NCBI RefSeq assembly: GCF_029240215.1
Contig: NZ_JARBTK010000001.1
Coordinates: 434,001-498,000, forward strand
Length of the DNA stretch: 64,000 nt
Direction: 5' to 3'
Origin: Chryseobacterium sp.
GTDB lineage: Bacteria; Bacteroidota; Bacteroidia; Flavobacteriales; Weeksellaceae
Shown here: piece by piece, positions 1 through 7,950 of the stretch
Layout: every line of letters starts with the position of its first letter
Numbering within the stretch: position 1 is the first letter of the stretch
Program-made: the position numbers and the translations under genes
Notes under the pieces: generated by a model
What the model was told of the DNA's origin: nothing
Databases searched by the model: none
What the model saw: only the letters and a program-made list of their open reading frames with translations

Positions 1-1
1 C

Positions 2-94
2 AAAGAAGCTGTTAATTTAGTGATGAAAATTTGCAAATCTGACAAAACTCCTAGCCCCGATTGTAGTGGAAATCTTTTTTTGAAAAAAAATTGA
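2..94 (+). CDS. Possible 3' end of an upstream gene (partial)
   Basis: Frame 2 is open from the window edge to a TGA at 92-94 (31 codons), while the other two plus frames close within 20 bases. The last residues (TPSPDCSGN) are just the translation of the conserved element at 50-146, so real coding sequence, if any, is only the first 13 or so codons. No family recognised. The frame may equally be chance. Confidence 0.25.
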   Translation, partial: KEAVNLVMKICKSDKTPSPDCSGNLFLKKN

Positions 95-146
95 CTACGT
101 CGAAGCACTTGGTTAGATTTGAAACGAAAAGCGGGAAATTGCTTCA
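50..146 (+). ncRNA. Conserved flavobacterial structured element (Flavo-1-like?)
   Basis: Two short conserved blocks, CTAGCCCCGATTGTAGTGG (51-69) and GAAACGAAAAGCGGGAAA (121-138), face each other across a loop. CCCG (56-59) can pair with CGGG (132-135), and AAATC (70-74) with GATTT (116-120). I recall the same block pair recurring after genes across flavobacterial genomes. It may correspond to the Rfam Flavo-1 motif, but I assign that from memory of the pattern, not a search. The loop of this copy holds TTGACTACGTCGAA (91-104), whose exact reverse complement sits inside another repeat at 11037-11050. That suggests a repeat unit landed in the loop. Function unknown. Confidence 0.4.
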
Positions 147-202
147 AAAAATAAACTGCAATTCAACATAGTCAATAGTTCTTAAAAAATTAAATTACAA
201 AT

Positions 203-946
203 ATGATACGCTCAATTTTATTATCCACATTTCTTTTTACTTCAACAACAGTTTTCAGCCAAAATTTAAAACCCGTTTCTTATCAGGACGGTTCGCAAAA
301 ACTGAACGGTTTGGTTACGTCAAATGCAGGAAAAAAACTTCCCGGAGTGTTGATTCTTCCCGCCTGGAAAGGAATTGACGATGAAGCGAAAGCTGCAGCC
401 GCAGATTTAGAAAAACAAGGGTATGTTGCATTTATCGCAGACATTTACGGTGAAGGCAATATACCGACAGACAATGCTTCAGCGGCAAAAACAGCCGGAT
501 TTTATAAGAAAGATTATGCTGCCTATCAAAAAAGAATTTCTCTGGCCTTGGAACAACTGAAGAAAAACGGTGCAATTTCTGATAAAATTGCAGTGATCGG
601 TTATTGTTTTGGGGGAACCGGAGCTTTGGAATCTGCAAGAGGAAAATTACCGATTGTAGGTGTGGTTTCTATTCACGGAAGCATCGGAAAAGATCAATCA
701 AGACCAAATGAACCCATTTCAACTAAAATTTTAGTAGAAAATCCCGCAGAAGATAAAGGGGTAACTCCTGAAGATTATAATAACTTGGTGAAAGAAATGA
801 ATGAAGGAAAAGCAGACTGGCAAATCATTACTTACGCCAATTCAAAACATACTTTTACAGATCCGAAATCAGCAGATTACAATCCAGTGATGGCGAAAAG
901 AGCCTGGAATCACACGCTTTTGTTTTTAAAAGAAATTTTGAAGTAA
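203..946 (+). CDS. Secreted dienelactone hydrolase family protein
   Basis: A 247-residue alpha/beta hydrolase. Residues 1-20 form a signal peptide ending FSQ, so the enzyme is exported. The nucleophile elbow GYCFGG puts Cys135 in the position typical of dienelactone hydrolases (Cys-Asp-His triad); Asp184 and His216 (SKHTFTD) are likely partners. Family members hydrolyse cyclic esters, but the exported bacteroidete members have no established substrate, so the substrate here is unknown. The gene stands alone between the structured element and a bidirectional terminator. The ATG at 203 gives a well-formed signal peptide and was kept. Confidence 0.85.
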   Translation: MIRSILLSTFLFTSTTVFSQNLKPVSYQDGSQKLNGLVTSNAGKKLPGVLILPAWKGIDDEAKAAAADLEKQGYVAFIADIYGEGNIPTDNASAAKTAGFYKKDYAAYQKRISLALEQLKKNGAISDKIAVIGYCFGGTGALESARGKLPIVGVVSIHGSIGKDQSRPNEPISTKILVENPAEDKGVTPEDYNNLVKEMNEGKADWQIITYANSKHTFTDPKSADYNPVMAKRAWNHTLLFLKEILK

Positions 947-963
947 TTGAACTATAATAAATT

Positions 964-994
964 AAAAACAACCTCATTGATTGAGGTTGTTTTT
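964..994. terminator. Bidirectional intrinsic terminator
   Basis: AAAAACAACCTCA (964-976) pairs perfectly with TGAGGTTGTTTTT (982-994) around a 5-base loop. The A/T flanks give a U-run in both directions. It lies between the convergent hydrolase gene (ends 946) and the zinc-ribbon gene (ends 997). Confidence 0.9.
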
Positions 995-996
995 GT

Positions 997-1227
997 TTAT
1001 AAATCACTGGTTGCATTACAATTAGAACACCACCAGTACTCAGTTTCTCTATCTTTCAACTTTATTTTTGATTTTTCTTCGCAGTTTTCACATACTTGCT
1101 CATCACTGTCAGTCTGCTTCGCTTCATAATCGCAACTAAAGCAACTCCAGCTCGTCAAATGAGTTTTCCCGTTGATAAACCAAGTAAATGAATTTTCTTT
1201 GCATTTAGGACAAATTTGTAACGCCAT
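997..1227 (-). CDS. Small zinc-ribbon protein
   Basis: A 76-residue protein with four cysteine pairs: CPKC near the N-terminus, CFSC around residue 30, CENC around 46 and CSNC near the C-terminus. This is enough for two zinc-ribbon-like sites. No catalytic domain is present. It is the last gene of a minus-strand group (DUF2911, GNAT, cupin, this gene) and starts 3 bases after the cupin stop, so it is probably co-transcribed. Function unknown; nucleic-acid or protein binding is the usual guess for such ribbons. Confidence 0.7.
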   Translation of the reverse strand: MALQICPKCKENSFTWFINGKTHLTSWSCFSCDYEAKQTDSDEQVCENCEEKSKIKLKDRETEYWWCSNCNATSDL

Positions 1228-1230
1228 ATT

Positions 1231-1599
1231 TTAAATTATTTCTTGTTCTCTATTCACTAAATCCATAGAAAAAGCAGGAAGACAAATTGCAATATATTCA
1301 CAAGGTTCTGAGAACGGATTACTGTAACGAATTCTTGCTCCTTTTTCAATCAAAATACTTTGTCCTTTTTCTAAAACTACAATTTCATCATCAATTTCAA
1401 ATTGTTTTTTCCCTGAAATAACGATTGTAAATTCATCAAATTCAGGAGTTTGGTGAGGCTCGCTCCAATTTGGAGGCGCAATCATGTGAGCTATAGAAAT
1501 ATTTGGATTCTGTGTGGAATTTCCCCAATGTTCTTCAATTAATTTTCCATCATCTGTAGGAACTACAAATGGTGATTTCTGAATTTTATATTTTTTCAT
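1231..1599 (-). CDS. Cupin-domain protein
   Basis: A single-domain cupin of 122 residues. The first cupin motif is visible around EPHQTPEFDEFTIVISG (His and Glu ligands). The second half (VLEKGQSILIEKGARIRYSNP) follows the usual beta-barrel pattern but lacks an obvious second histidine, so metal binding may be weak. Such small cupins are often isomerases, sugar-binding or sensory proteins; nothing here fixes the role. It starts 2 bases after the GNAT gene, indicating an operon. Confidence 0.7.
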   Translation of the reverse strand: MKKYKIQKSPFVVPTDDGKLIEEHWGNSTQNPNISIAHMIAPPNWSEPHQTPEFDEFTIVISGKKQFEIDDEIVVLEKGQSILIEKGARIRYSNPFSEPCEYIAICLPAFSMDLVNREQEII

Positions 1600-1601
1600 T
1601 A

Positions 1602-2129
1602 TTAATTATTTTTATTTACAATTTCATACACAAAATTGGTTCTTGTCGGTTCACCAAAATAAGCAACTTCTTCTTCATTAACCTTTTTCCCGCCCAATCT
1701 TTCTAAAGCAATCTGTGAGCGGAAATTTTCTTTTCCGATGTGAAAGTAAACTTTGTCTACAAATTGAAAAATATAGTCCAACATCAGTTTTTTAATCTGC
1801 GGATTGATCCCTTTTCCCCATGAATTTGTTCCGTAAAATGTATATCCGATGAAAATACTTTTTTCAGATTCATCAAAATCATAAAAACGGGTGCTTCCTA
1901 AAATATCACCTGAAGATTTTTCAATAATTTTAAAAGCACCTTTACTTTCCATTGCGCCTTTAAAAAAGTTTTCAAAAACTTCTCTTTTGTAACGGTCTTT
2001 ATTCGGATGTTGTTCCCAAACTTTCGGATCTGAAGCAACCTGGTATAACAATTCAAAATCCCCTTGTTGTAAGGGGATTAATTGATATTCCTGATTTTCT
2101 AAAATAGTCTGAATTGGAAAATTCATCAT
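1602..2129 (-). CDS. GNAT family N-acetyltransferase (RimJ/RimL-like)
   Basis: A 175-residue GNAT protein. The middle carries the beta4-beta5 acetyl-CoA region (ILGSTRFYDFDESEKSIFIGYTF), followed by NSWGKGINPQIKKLML in place of the classical pyrophosphate loop. The late segment FRSQIALERLGGKKV is the signature that places it near RimJ/RimL-type acetyltransferases. The start codon directly abuts the stop of the DUF2911 gene, so the two are translationally close. The substrate cannot be told from sequence. Confidence 0.8.
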   Translation of the reverse strand: MMNFPIQTILENQEYQLIPLQQGDFELLYQVASDPKVWEQHPNKDRYKREVFENFFKGAMESKGAFKIIEKSSGDILGSTRFYDFDESEKSIFIGYTFYGTNSWGKGINPQIKKLMLDYIFQFVDKVYFHIGKENFRSQIALERLGGKKVNEEEVAYFGEPTRTNFVYEIVNKNN

Positions 2130-2735
2130 TTAGCTTTTTGCTTTTGCAGCGTCAGATTCTATTTTTTTGATTTCTTTCAATTTTTCAGCAATTTTTGTTA
2201 CCGCTTCTGGTTTTGCAGGTTTCAATGGAACTTCTGCCTGAGCCATATCCCATTTAATCACTAAGTTTCCGGAATTTTCGTCGGTTGGGTTTAAAGTAAT
2301 TTCAAACCACTCTTGTTTATCTGCCAATTTATTTACCGGAACTGTAACGTCTACAACATCCTGTTTAGGATCGTAAGTATAAGCGCCCCACTGTTGGAAA
2401 TCTTTATTTAAAATGACTTTCCATTCTTTTTCGGTAGGTACGATAAACAAACCGTAAGTTCCTGCAGGAACCATTTTTCCACCAAAATTCACCGACTGTC
2501 CGAATGTAACTTTTGTTGATGAATTTGCTCCTGCTCTCCAAACCTGTCCGTAAGGAACCAATTCTCCGAAGATTTTTCTTCCTTTCACTCCCGGTCTTCC
2601 GTAATCGATGCTGATCTTAGACATAGAAAACTGCTGCTCTACCTTCTGACGCGGGCTCGCTGCCGGTACCGAATAGTCCTGTGCAAAACCGAAAGCCGAA
2701 GCCGAAATGCAAACTGCGAATAATAATTTTTTCAC
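2130..2735 (-). CDS. Secreted DUF2911 protein
   Basis: A 201-residue protein with a signal peptide (first 18 residues, ending FGFAQ). The core SKISIDYGRPGVKGRKIFGELVP and the run VWRAGANSSTKVTF are characteristic of DUF2911, a common periplasmic or surface family of Bacteroidota with no known activity. The C-terminus is a charged Lys/Glu/Ala helix that may be a short coiled coil. It is the first gene of the four-gene minus-strand operon ending at 997. Confidence 0.85.
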   Translation of the reverse strand: MKKLLFAVCISASAFGFAQDYSVPAASPRQKVEQQFSMSKISIDYGRPGVKGRKIFGELVPYGQVWRAGANSSTKVTFGQSVNFGGKMVPAGTYGLFIVPTEKEWKVILNKDFQQWGAYTYDPKQDVVDVTVPVNKLADKQEWFEITLNPTDENSGNLVIKWDMAQAEVPLKPAKPEAVTKIAEKLKEIKKIESDAAKAKS

Positions 2736-2822
2736 TTTTTTTAAATTTTGATAAAAATACGAAATGGATGTTAGAAATTTGTTTTTGAATGTGATAAAAT
2801 TTGTTAAATTCAGAAGAAAATT

Positions 2823-3008
2823 TTATACGTTTAAAATTCTTTTTGTCTGCTCAATATATCTGAGATTATGATAAATAACAAAACGAGGTATATCTCCTAA
2901 TTTTAGTTTAATTAATTTAGAAATACTTATACTTATTTTTACTTTATTTAAATTGACATTTTTCGATTCATTAATTGATTCATTAATTGATTCTGCTGAG
3001 TAATAAAC
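2823..3008 (-). pseudogene. Possible orphan coding remnant
   Basis: On the minus strand a frame stays open for 61 codons with a protein-like C-terminus (GDIPRFVIYHNLRYIEQ) but has no start codon. A neighbouring minus frame, ending at about 2953, also reads well upstream (YQFRYADRNLDKEVLHEF). The two could be one gene split by a frameshift at the 12-bp tandem repeat around 2963-2994. In AT-rich DNA this may be chance, and the upstream part overlaps the toxin-antitoxin remnant on the other strand. No family recognised. Confidence 0.2.
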
Positions 3009-3096
3009 TCATGCAAAACTTCTTTGTCAAGATTACGATCAGCATACCGAAATTGATACTTTTCTAAATGAAATGGATTCAAAATATGGTGTTTAA
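3007..3096 (+). pseudogene. C-terminal remnant of an antitoxin gene
   Basis: Thirty codons immediately before the toxin read in frame to TEIDTFLNEMDSKYGV and a TAA at 3094-3096. This resembles the tail of a RelE-partner antitoxin. The stop lies just inside the toxin gene (ATG at 3086), the overlap typical of type II toxin-antitoxin pairs. Upstream the frame is closed by tandem stops TAA TAA at 3001-3006 and no start codon remains, so the antitoxin looks truncated. Confidence 0.5.
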
Positions 3097-3364
3097 GATT
3101 ACTATTTCACATGAAGCTAAAATAGATGTTGAACATTCTTATCTCTATTACCAAACGAAAGTAAATAAAAAGGTTGCTAACAACTTTTTGAAAGAATTCA
3201 AAACTATTATAGATGTGATTTCAAAAAGTCCATTTTTCAAAATTTGGTTTGATAATTTTCGTGCTAAATCAATGAAAAAACATCCTTTTCTACTATTCTA
3301 TATTGTGGATGAAAAAGAAAAAACAATTGTTATAGCAAGAGTTTTTCATACTTCACAACCCTGA
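3086..3364 (+). CDS. RelE/ParE-family toxin, apparently without its antitoxin
   Basis: The protein has the RelE/ParE plasmid-stabilisation fold signature: N-terminal KITISHEAKIDVEHSYLYY, a central helix with KVANNFLKEFKTII, and the strand pair HPFLLFYIVDEKEKTIVIARVFH at the end. I chose the ATG at 3086 (92 residues) rather than 3068 because the domain begins there and the upstream antitoxin frame ends 10 bases into it. Family members cleave mRNA on ribosomes or poison gyrase. With no intact antitoxin, the toxin is probably weak, inactive or silenced, or controlled elsewhere. Confidence 0.7.
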   Translation: MVFKITISHEAKIDVEHSYLYYQTKVNKKVANNFLKEFKTIIDVISKSPFFKIWFDNFRAKSMKKHPFLLFYIVDEKEKTIVIARVFHTSQP

Positions 3365-3383
3365 ACAATATCCGTAAATAAAA

Positions 3384-3411
3384 AATCCCCGCAAGAAAAC
3401 TTACGGGGATT
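3384..3411 (-). terminator. Terminator of carB
   Basis: AATCCCCG (3384-3391) pairs with CGGGGATT (3404-3411), with further AAG/CTT pairing across one mismatch. On the minus strand the stem is followed by six T residues, as expected for the end of the carB transcript. It may also stop the toxin transcript. Confidence 0.8.
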
Positions 3412-3434
3412 AAATTTATTTTATTTTTTGAAAA

Positions 3435-6400
3435 CTACATCGTCTCCATTTTAAAACTCATGCTTTCGATCACTTTCAAGATCGCTTCAACTGTATCCAT
3501 TGATGTTAAACAAGGTACACCATTTTCAACACTCATTCTTCTGATCTGGAAACCATCTCTTTCAGACTGTTTTCCTTTTGTCATCGTATTGACAACATAT
3601 TGAACTTTTCCTTTTTGAATCAGATCGATCAGATTTACACTTTCCTCTCCTATTTTGTACCCTATTTTACAAGGAATCCCTTTTTCTTCAAAGAATTTTG
3701 CCGTTCCTTCTGTTGCCCAGATTCTGAAACCAACTTCATGGAATCTCGCCGCCAAATCAGCTGCTTCCTGTTTGTGCTTATCAGCTACCGTGAACAAAAT
3801 AGATCCGTGCATCGGAACTTTTCTTCCTGCTGCAACTAATCCTTTATATAAAGCTTTTTCCAAGGTTGTATCTTTCCCCATCACTTCTCCTGTAGACTTC
3901 ATTTCTGGTCCTAAAGAGATATCGACTTTCGTTAATTTCGAGAAAGAGAAAACAGGAACTTTTACGAAAACACCTTCTTTATTAGGAACCAATCCGTTTT
4001 TGTACCCTAGATCTTTTAGTTTTTGACCTAAAATTGCTTTGGTAGCCAAATTTGCCATCGGAACTTCCGTGATTTTAGATAAGAAAGGAACTGTTCTCGA
4101 CGAACGTGGATTTACTTCAATTACAAATACATTTCCTTCGAAAAGAACGTATTGAATATTCATTAAACCAATTACATTCAATCCTTTAGCTAATCTTTCG
4201 GTATAGTCAACCAAAGTATCGATTTCCGCTTGAGAAACATTCTGTGGCGGATACACAGCGATCGAATCACCGGAGTGAACTCCAGCTCTTTCGATGTGCT
4301 CCATAATTCCAGGAATAATTACCGTTTCACCATCGCAAATCGCATCTACTTCTACTTCCCTTCCCGTAATATATCGGTCAACTAAAACTGGATGTTCCGG
4401 ACTTGCATCTACCGCAAACTCCATGTAATGAGCTAATTCGCTTTCTGTGTAGACAATTTCCATTGCTCTACCTCCCAAAACGTAGCTTGGACGAACCAGA
4501 ACAGGGTAACCAATCTCGTTCGCAATTTTTATTGCTTCTTCTTTTGAAGTGGAAGTTTTACCCAAAGGTTGCGGAATATTTAATTCCTGAAGTGCTTTTT
4601 CAAATTTATCTCTGTTTTCGGCTCTGTCAAGATCTTCAAGAGAAGTTCCCAAAATTTTCACTCCGTAACTTGCCAATTTATCTGCTAAATTGATGGCTGT
4701 TTGTCCGCCAAACTGAACTACAACTCCCATTGGTTTTTCAAGATCGATAATGCTCATCACATCTTCTTCCGTTAAAGGCTCGAAGTATAATTTATCTGAA
4801 ATCGAGAAGTCTGTAGAAACTGTTTCAGGGTTGTTGTTGATGATAATCGCCTCGTAGCCCATTTCTTTGATCGCCCAAACCGAGTGAACAGTTGCGTAAT
4901 CAAACTCAACTCCCTGACCGATTCTGATGGGTCCAGAACCTAAAACCACTACTTTTTGTTTGTCTGAAACTACGCTTTCATTCTCCTCTTCATAAGTTCC
5001 GTAGAAATAGGGAGTTTCACTTTCGAATTCAGCAGCACAAGTATCTACCATTTTATAGACGGGGATGATTCCGTTTTCTTTTCTGAAATTGTAGACTTCA
5101 CGTTGAGTAGATTCCCATAAATGAGCGATATTCTGATCTGAAAAACCTAATTTTTTAGATTGAATCAGAATTTCTTTATCAAATCTGTTGGCTGCGATCG
5201 TTTTTTCGAAATCAATTAGTTTTTTTAATTTCCAGATGAAGAATTTATCGATTTTACTCCAGTCCACAATCTGTTCCCAATCATAACCTCTTCTTAGAGC
5301 ATCACAAATGATAAACAATCTTTCGTCATCACAAACTCTGATTCTTCTTTCGATATCTTCATCTGTTAATGCCGCAGCCTGTTTAGTTTTTAAGCCTAAA
5401 TGTCTTAAACCTGTTTCCAGGGAACGAACCGCTTTCTGTAAAGATTCTTCGAAATTTCTTCCGATTGCCATTACTTCTCCCGTTGCTTTCATCTGAGTTG
5501 ACAATCTTCTGTCTGCCGTTTCAAATTTATCGAAAGGGAATCTTGGGAATTTAGTTACCACATAATCCAAAGCCGGCTCAAAACAAGCATATGTTTTACC
5601 TGTAACAGGGTTCATGATCTCGTCTAATGTTAATCCAACTGCAATTTTAGCTGCAATTTTAGCGATCGGATATCCTGTCGCTTTTGATGCTAAAGCTGAT
5701 GAACGGGAAACTCTTGGGTTCACCTCGATGATGTAATATTCAAATGAATGCGGATCTAAAGCCAACTGTACGTTACATCCTCCTTCAATTCCTAAAGCTC
5801 TGATGATTTTTAATGATGCATTTCTCAACATCTGATATTCTCTATCAGAAAGTGTTTGAGAAGGTGCCACAACGATTGAATCACCGGTGTGAACTCCAAC
5901 TGGATCTATATTTTCCATGTTACAAACCACAATCGCATTGTCGTTTGCATCACGCATTACTTCGTATTCAATTTCTTTGAAACCTGCGATTGACCTTTCG
6001 ATAAGACACTGAGTAACAGGACTGTATTTTAGACCTAATTCTGCAATTTCTTTTAATTCTGTTTCGTTGGCAGCGATTCCTCCACCCGTTCCACCCATCG
6101 TGAAGGCAGGACGAACGATTACCGGATAACCAATTTCTTCAGCGAAGCTTAATGCTCCTTCAACCGTCGTTACAATATCAGATTCAGGAACGGGTTCGTT
6201 CAGTTCTCTCATCAACTCACGGAAAAGATCTCTGTCTTCTGCTCTGTTGATCGCAGAAAGCGTAGTTCCAAGAACCTCAACTTTACATTCTTCAAGAATT
6301 CCGGATTTTTCCAATTCTACCGCCATGTTCAATCCTGTTTGTCCACCAAGTGTTGGTAAAAGTGCATCTGGACGCTCTTTTCTGATGATGTGACTTACAA

Positions 6401-6617
6401 ATTGAAGTGAAATCGGCTCAATATATACTTTATCAGCGATTTCAACATCCGTCATGATCGTTGCAGGGTTTGAATTGATCAAAATTACCTTGTAGCCTTC
6501 TTCTCTCAAAGACAGACAAGCCTGCGTTCCTGCGTAATCAAATTCTGCCGCCTGACCGATAATGATTGGACCGGAACCGATTACTAAAATTGTTTTTATA
6601 TCTGTACGTTTTGCCAT
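3435..6617 (-). CDS. carB: Carbamoyl-phosphate synthase large subunit
   Basis: A full-length 1060-residue CarB. It makes carbamoyl phosphate from bicarbonate, ATP and ammonia delivered by CarA. Both homologous halves are present: the first begins [19 protein letters not shown] near residue 13, and the second begins [19 protein letters not shown] near residue 560. Each has its ATP-grasp region (for example [12 protein letters not shown] and [14 protein letters not shown]). The C-terminal MGS-like allosteric domain starts around residue 940 ([13 protein letters not shown]). It is downstream of carA with a 171-base gap holding a heptad array and a palindromic repeat. The product feeds both pyrB and the arginine operon next door. 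Confidence 0.98.
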   Translation of the reverse strand: MAKRTDIKTILVIGSGPIIIGQAAEFDYAGTQACLSLREEGYKVILINSNPATIMTDVEIADKVYIEPISLQFVSHIIRKERPDALLPTLGGQTGLNMAVELEKSGILEECKVEVLGTTLSAINRAEDRDLFRELMRELNEPVPESDIVTTVEGALSFAEEIGYPVIVRPAFTMGGTGGGIAANETELKEIAELGLKYSPVTQCLIERSIAGFKEIEYEVMRDANDNAIVVCNMENIDPVGVHTGDSIVVAPSQTLSDREYQMLRNASLKIIRALGIEGGCNVQLALDPHSFEYYIIEVNPRVSRSSALASKATGYPIAKIAAKIAVGLTLDEIMNPVTGKTYACFEPALDYVVTKFPRFPFDKFETADRRLSTQMKATGEVMAIGRNFEESLQKAVRSLETGLRHLGLKTKQAAALTDEDIERRIRVCDDERLFIICDALRRGYDWEQIVDWSKIDKFFIWKLKKLIDFEKTIAANRFDKEILIQSKKLGFSDQNIAHLWESTQREVYNFRKENGIIPVYKMVDTCAAEFESETPYFYGTYEEENESVVSDKQKVVVLGSGPIRIGQGVEFDYATVHSVWAIKEMGYEAIIINNNPETVSTDFSISDKLYFEPLTEEDVMSIIDLEKPMGVVVQFGGQTAINLADKLASYGVKILGTSLEDLDRAENRDKFEKALQELNIPQPLGKTSTSKEEAIKIANEIGYPVLVRPSYVLGGRAMEIVYTESELAHYMEFAVDASPEHPVLVDRYITGREVEVDAICDGETVIIPGIMEHIERAGVHSGDSIAVYPPQNVSQAEIDTLVDYTERLAKGLNVIGLMNIQYVLFEGNVFVIEVNPRSSRTVPFLSKITEVPMANLATKAILGQKLKDLGYKNGLVPNKEGVFVKVPVFSFSKLTKVDISLGPEMKSTGEVMGKDTTLEKALYKGLVAAGRKVPMHGSILFTVADKHKQEAADLAARFHEVGFRIWATEGTAKFFEEKGIPCKIGYKIGEESVNLIDLIQKGKVQYVVNTMTKGKQSERDGFQIRRMSVENGVPCLTSMDTVEAILKVIESMSFKMETM

Positions 6618-6636
6618 TTTCTTTTTAATTATATGC

Positions 6637-6671
6637 TAGAAGCTAGATATTAGATGTTAGACTTTTAGCAT
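6637..6671. repeat. Degenerate 7-bp tandem repeat, 5 units
   Basis: Five contiguous heptads: TAGAAGC, TAGATAT, TAGATGT, TAGACTT, TAGCATT. The TAG start recurs every 7 bases exactly. The array sits about 20 bases upstream of the carB start, so it is transcribed in the carA-carB leader. A sister array with the same unit lies upstream of carA (7884-7918). Confidence 0.75.
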
Positions 6672-6704
6672 TGTATTTTTGTTTTGACTTAATTTTCTCA
6701 CACA

Positions 6705-6778
6705 TTGTCATTCCGTAGGAATCTAAACTTTCTTTGTTGAGATTCTTCATTCCGCATTCGCTTCATTCTGAATGACAA
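6705..6778. repeat. REP-like palindromic repeat between carA and carB
   Basis: The ends are inverted: TTGTCATTC (6705-6713) and GAATGACAA (6770-6778). The first 19 bases recur, inverted and exact, at 14317-14335 in the arginine operon. An internal GATTC/GAATC pair extends the folding. No coding capacity. Confidence 0.7.
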
Positions 6779-6788
6779 ACTAACCGTC

Positions 6789-7874
6789 TTACTGATTCTT
6801 CTTATTCTTAAAATCTTCCATCAAATGAATGAAATCATCAAATAAATAGTTTGCATCTTCAGGACCAGGGCTAGCTTCCGGGTGATACTGAACTGAGAAA
6901 CAAGGGTGAATTTTATGTTTCAAACCTTCGTTTGTTCTGTCGTTCAATGCGATGTGTGTTTCAATTAAATCTGTTCCTTTCAAACTTTCCTGATCAACCG
7001 CATAACCGTGGTTTTGAGAAGTGATTGCCACTTTATTTTTTTCTAAATCTAAAACCGGGTGATTTCCTCCTCTGTGACCGAATTTTAATTTGAAAGTTTT
7101 CGCTCCGCAAGCCAAACCGATTAATTGGTGTCCCAAACAGATTCCGAAGATTGGAACTTTTCCTAATAATCCGCGGATCATTTCCAACGCTTGCTCATTG
7201 TCTTCAGGATCTCCGGGACCGTTTGACAACATGATTCCGTCCGGATCCATTAATAAAATTTCTTCTGCTGTTGTATCTTGAGAAACAACGATAATGTCGC
7301 AGTTTCTTTGAGATAGTTCTCTGATAATCCCTAATTTAGAACCAAAATCTACCAAAACAACCTTGAAACCTCTTCCCGGATTTGCATAAGGTGTTTTTGT
7401 AGAAACCTGCTCTACCTGATTGGTTGGGAAAATTGTTGATTTTAACTCTGAAACGATTGTGTTTTCGTCAGTATCATCATTGACGATTTTTCCTTTTACT
7501 ACTCCGGAATTACGTAGAATTCTTGTCAGTCTTCTTGTATCGATTCCTGAAATTCCTGAAAGGTTTTTCTTTTTAAATAACTCATCTAAGGTAATCTGAG
7601 TACGGAAATTCGAAGGCAAATCGCAAATTTCTTTTACAATAAGACCTTTGATAGCCGGCTCGATACTCTCATAATCATCTCTATTAATTCCATAGTTTCC
7701 GATAAGCGGATAGGTCATACAAACAATCTGACCGCAATAAGAAGGGTCAGAAATCAGCTCCTGATACCCTGTCATTCCGGTATTGAAAACCACTTCTCCT
7801 GCAGTTTCCAATTCTGCTCCGAAACCTTCTCCATGAAATACTTCACCGGACTCCAGTATTAACTTTTTCTTCAT
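6789..7874 (-). CDS. carA: Carbamoyl-phosphate synthase small subunit (glutaminase)
   Basis: A 361-residue CarA, normal length. The N-terminal domain carries FNTGMTGYQE near residue 30. The class I glutamine amidotransferase domain covers residues 170-355, with the nucleophile Cys246 in FGICLGHQ and the partners His331 and Glu333 in QYHPEASPG. It hydrolyses glutamine and channels ammonia to CarB. It follows pyrB by 76 bases and precedes carB, so pyrB-carA-carB looks like one pyrimidine-arginine supply operon under the pyrB leader signals. Confidence 0.98.
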   Translation of the reverse strand: MKKKLILESGEVFHGEGFGAELETAGEVVFNTGMTGYQELISDPSYCGQIVCMTYPLIGNYGINRDDYESIEPAIKGLIVKEICDLPSNFRTQITLDELFKKKNLSGISGIDTRRLTRILRNSGVVKGKIVNDDTDENTIVSELKSTIFPTNQVEQVSTKTPYANPGRGFKVVLVDFGSKLGIIRELSQRNCDIIVVSQDTTAEEILLMDPDGIMLSNGPGDPEDNEQALEMIRGLLGKVPIFGICLGHQLIGLACGAKTFKLKFGHRGGNHPVLDLEKNKVAITSQNHGYAVDQESLKGTDLIETHIALNDRTNEGLKHKIHPCFSVQYHPEASPGPEDANYLFDDFIHLMEDFKNKKNQ

Positions 7875-7883
7875 TTTTTAAAT

Positions 7884-7918
7884 TAGATATTAGATTTTAG
7901 AAATTAGAAGTTAGACTT
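7884..7918. repeat. Degenerate 7-bp tandem repeat, 5 units
   Basis: Five contiguous heptads: TAGATAT, TAGATTT, TAGAAAT, TAGAAGT, TAGACTT. The following CTGCATT aligns with the TAGCATT that ends the array at 6637-6671, so the two arrays are related. This one lies 10 bases upstream of the carA start, in the pyrB-carA intergenic RNA. Confidence 0.75.
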
Positions 7919-7950
7919 CTGCATTCTGTTATTTTATTTATTTTTTTAGC

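Noticed and set aside
947..1129. 60-codon plus frame after the dienelactone hydrolase
   Set aside because: It runs through the bidirectional terminator and opposite the zinc-ribbon gene, whose cysteine pattern is clearly coding.
3655..4026. 123-codon plus-strand frame opposite carB
   Set aside because: Antisense shadow of a fully conserved CarB domain.
6637..7918. Heptad arrays as a CRISPR
   Set aside because: Units are 7 bases with no spacers and no cas genes; they are short tandem repeats.
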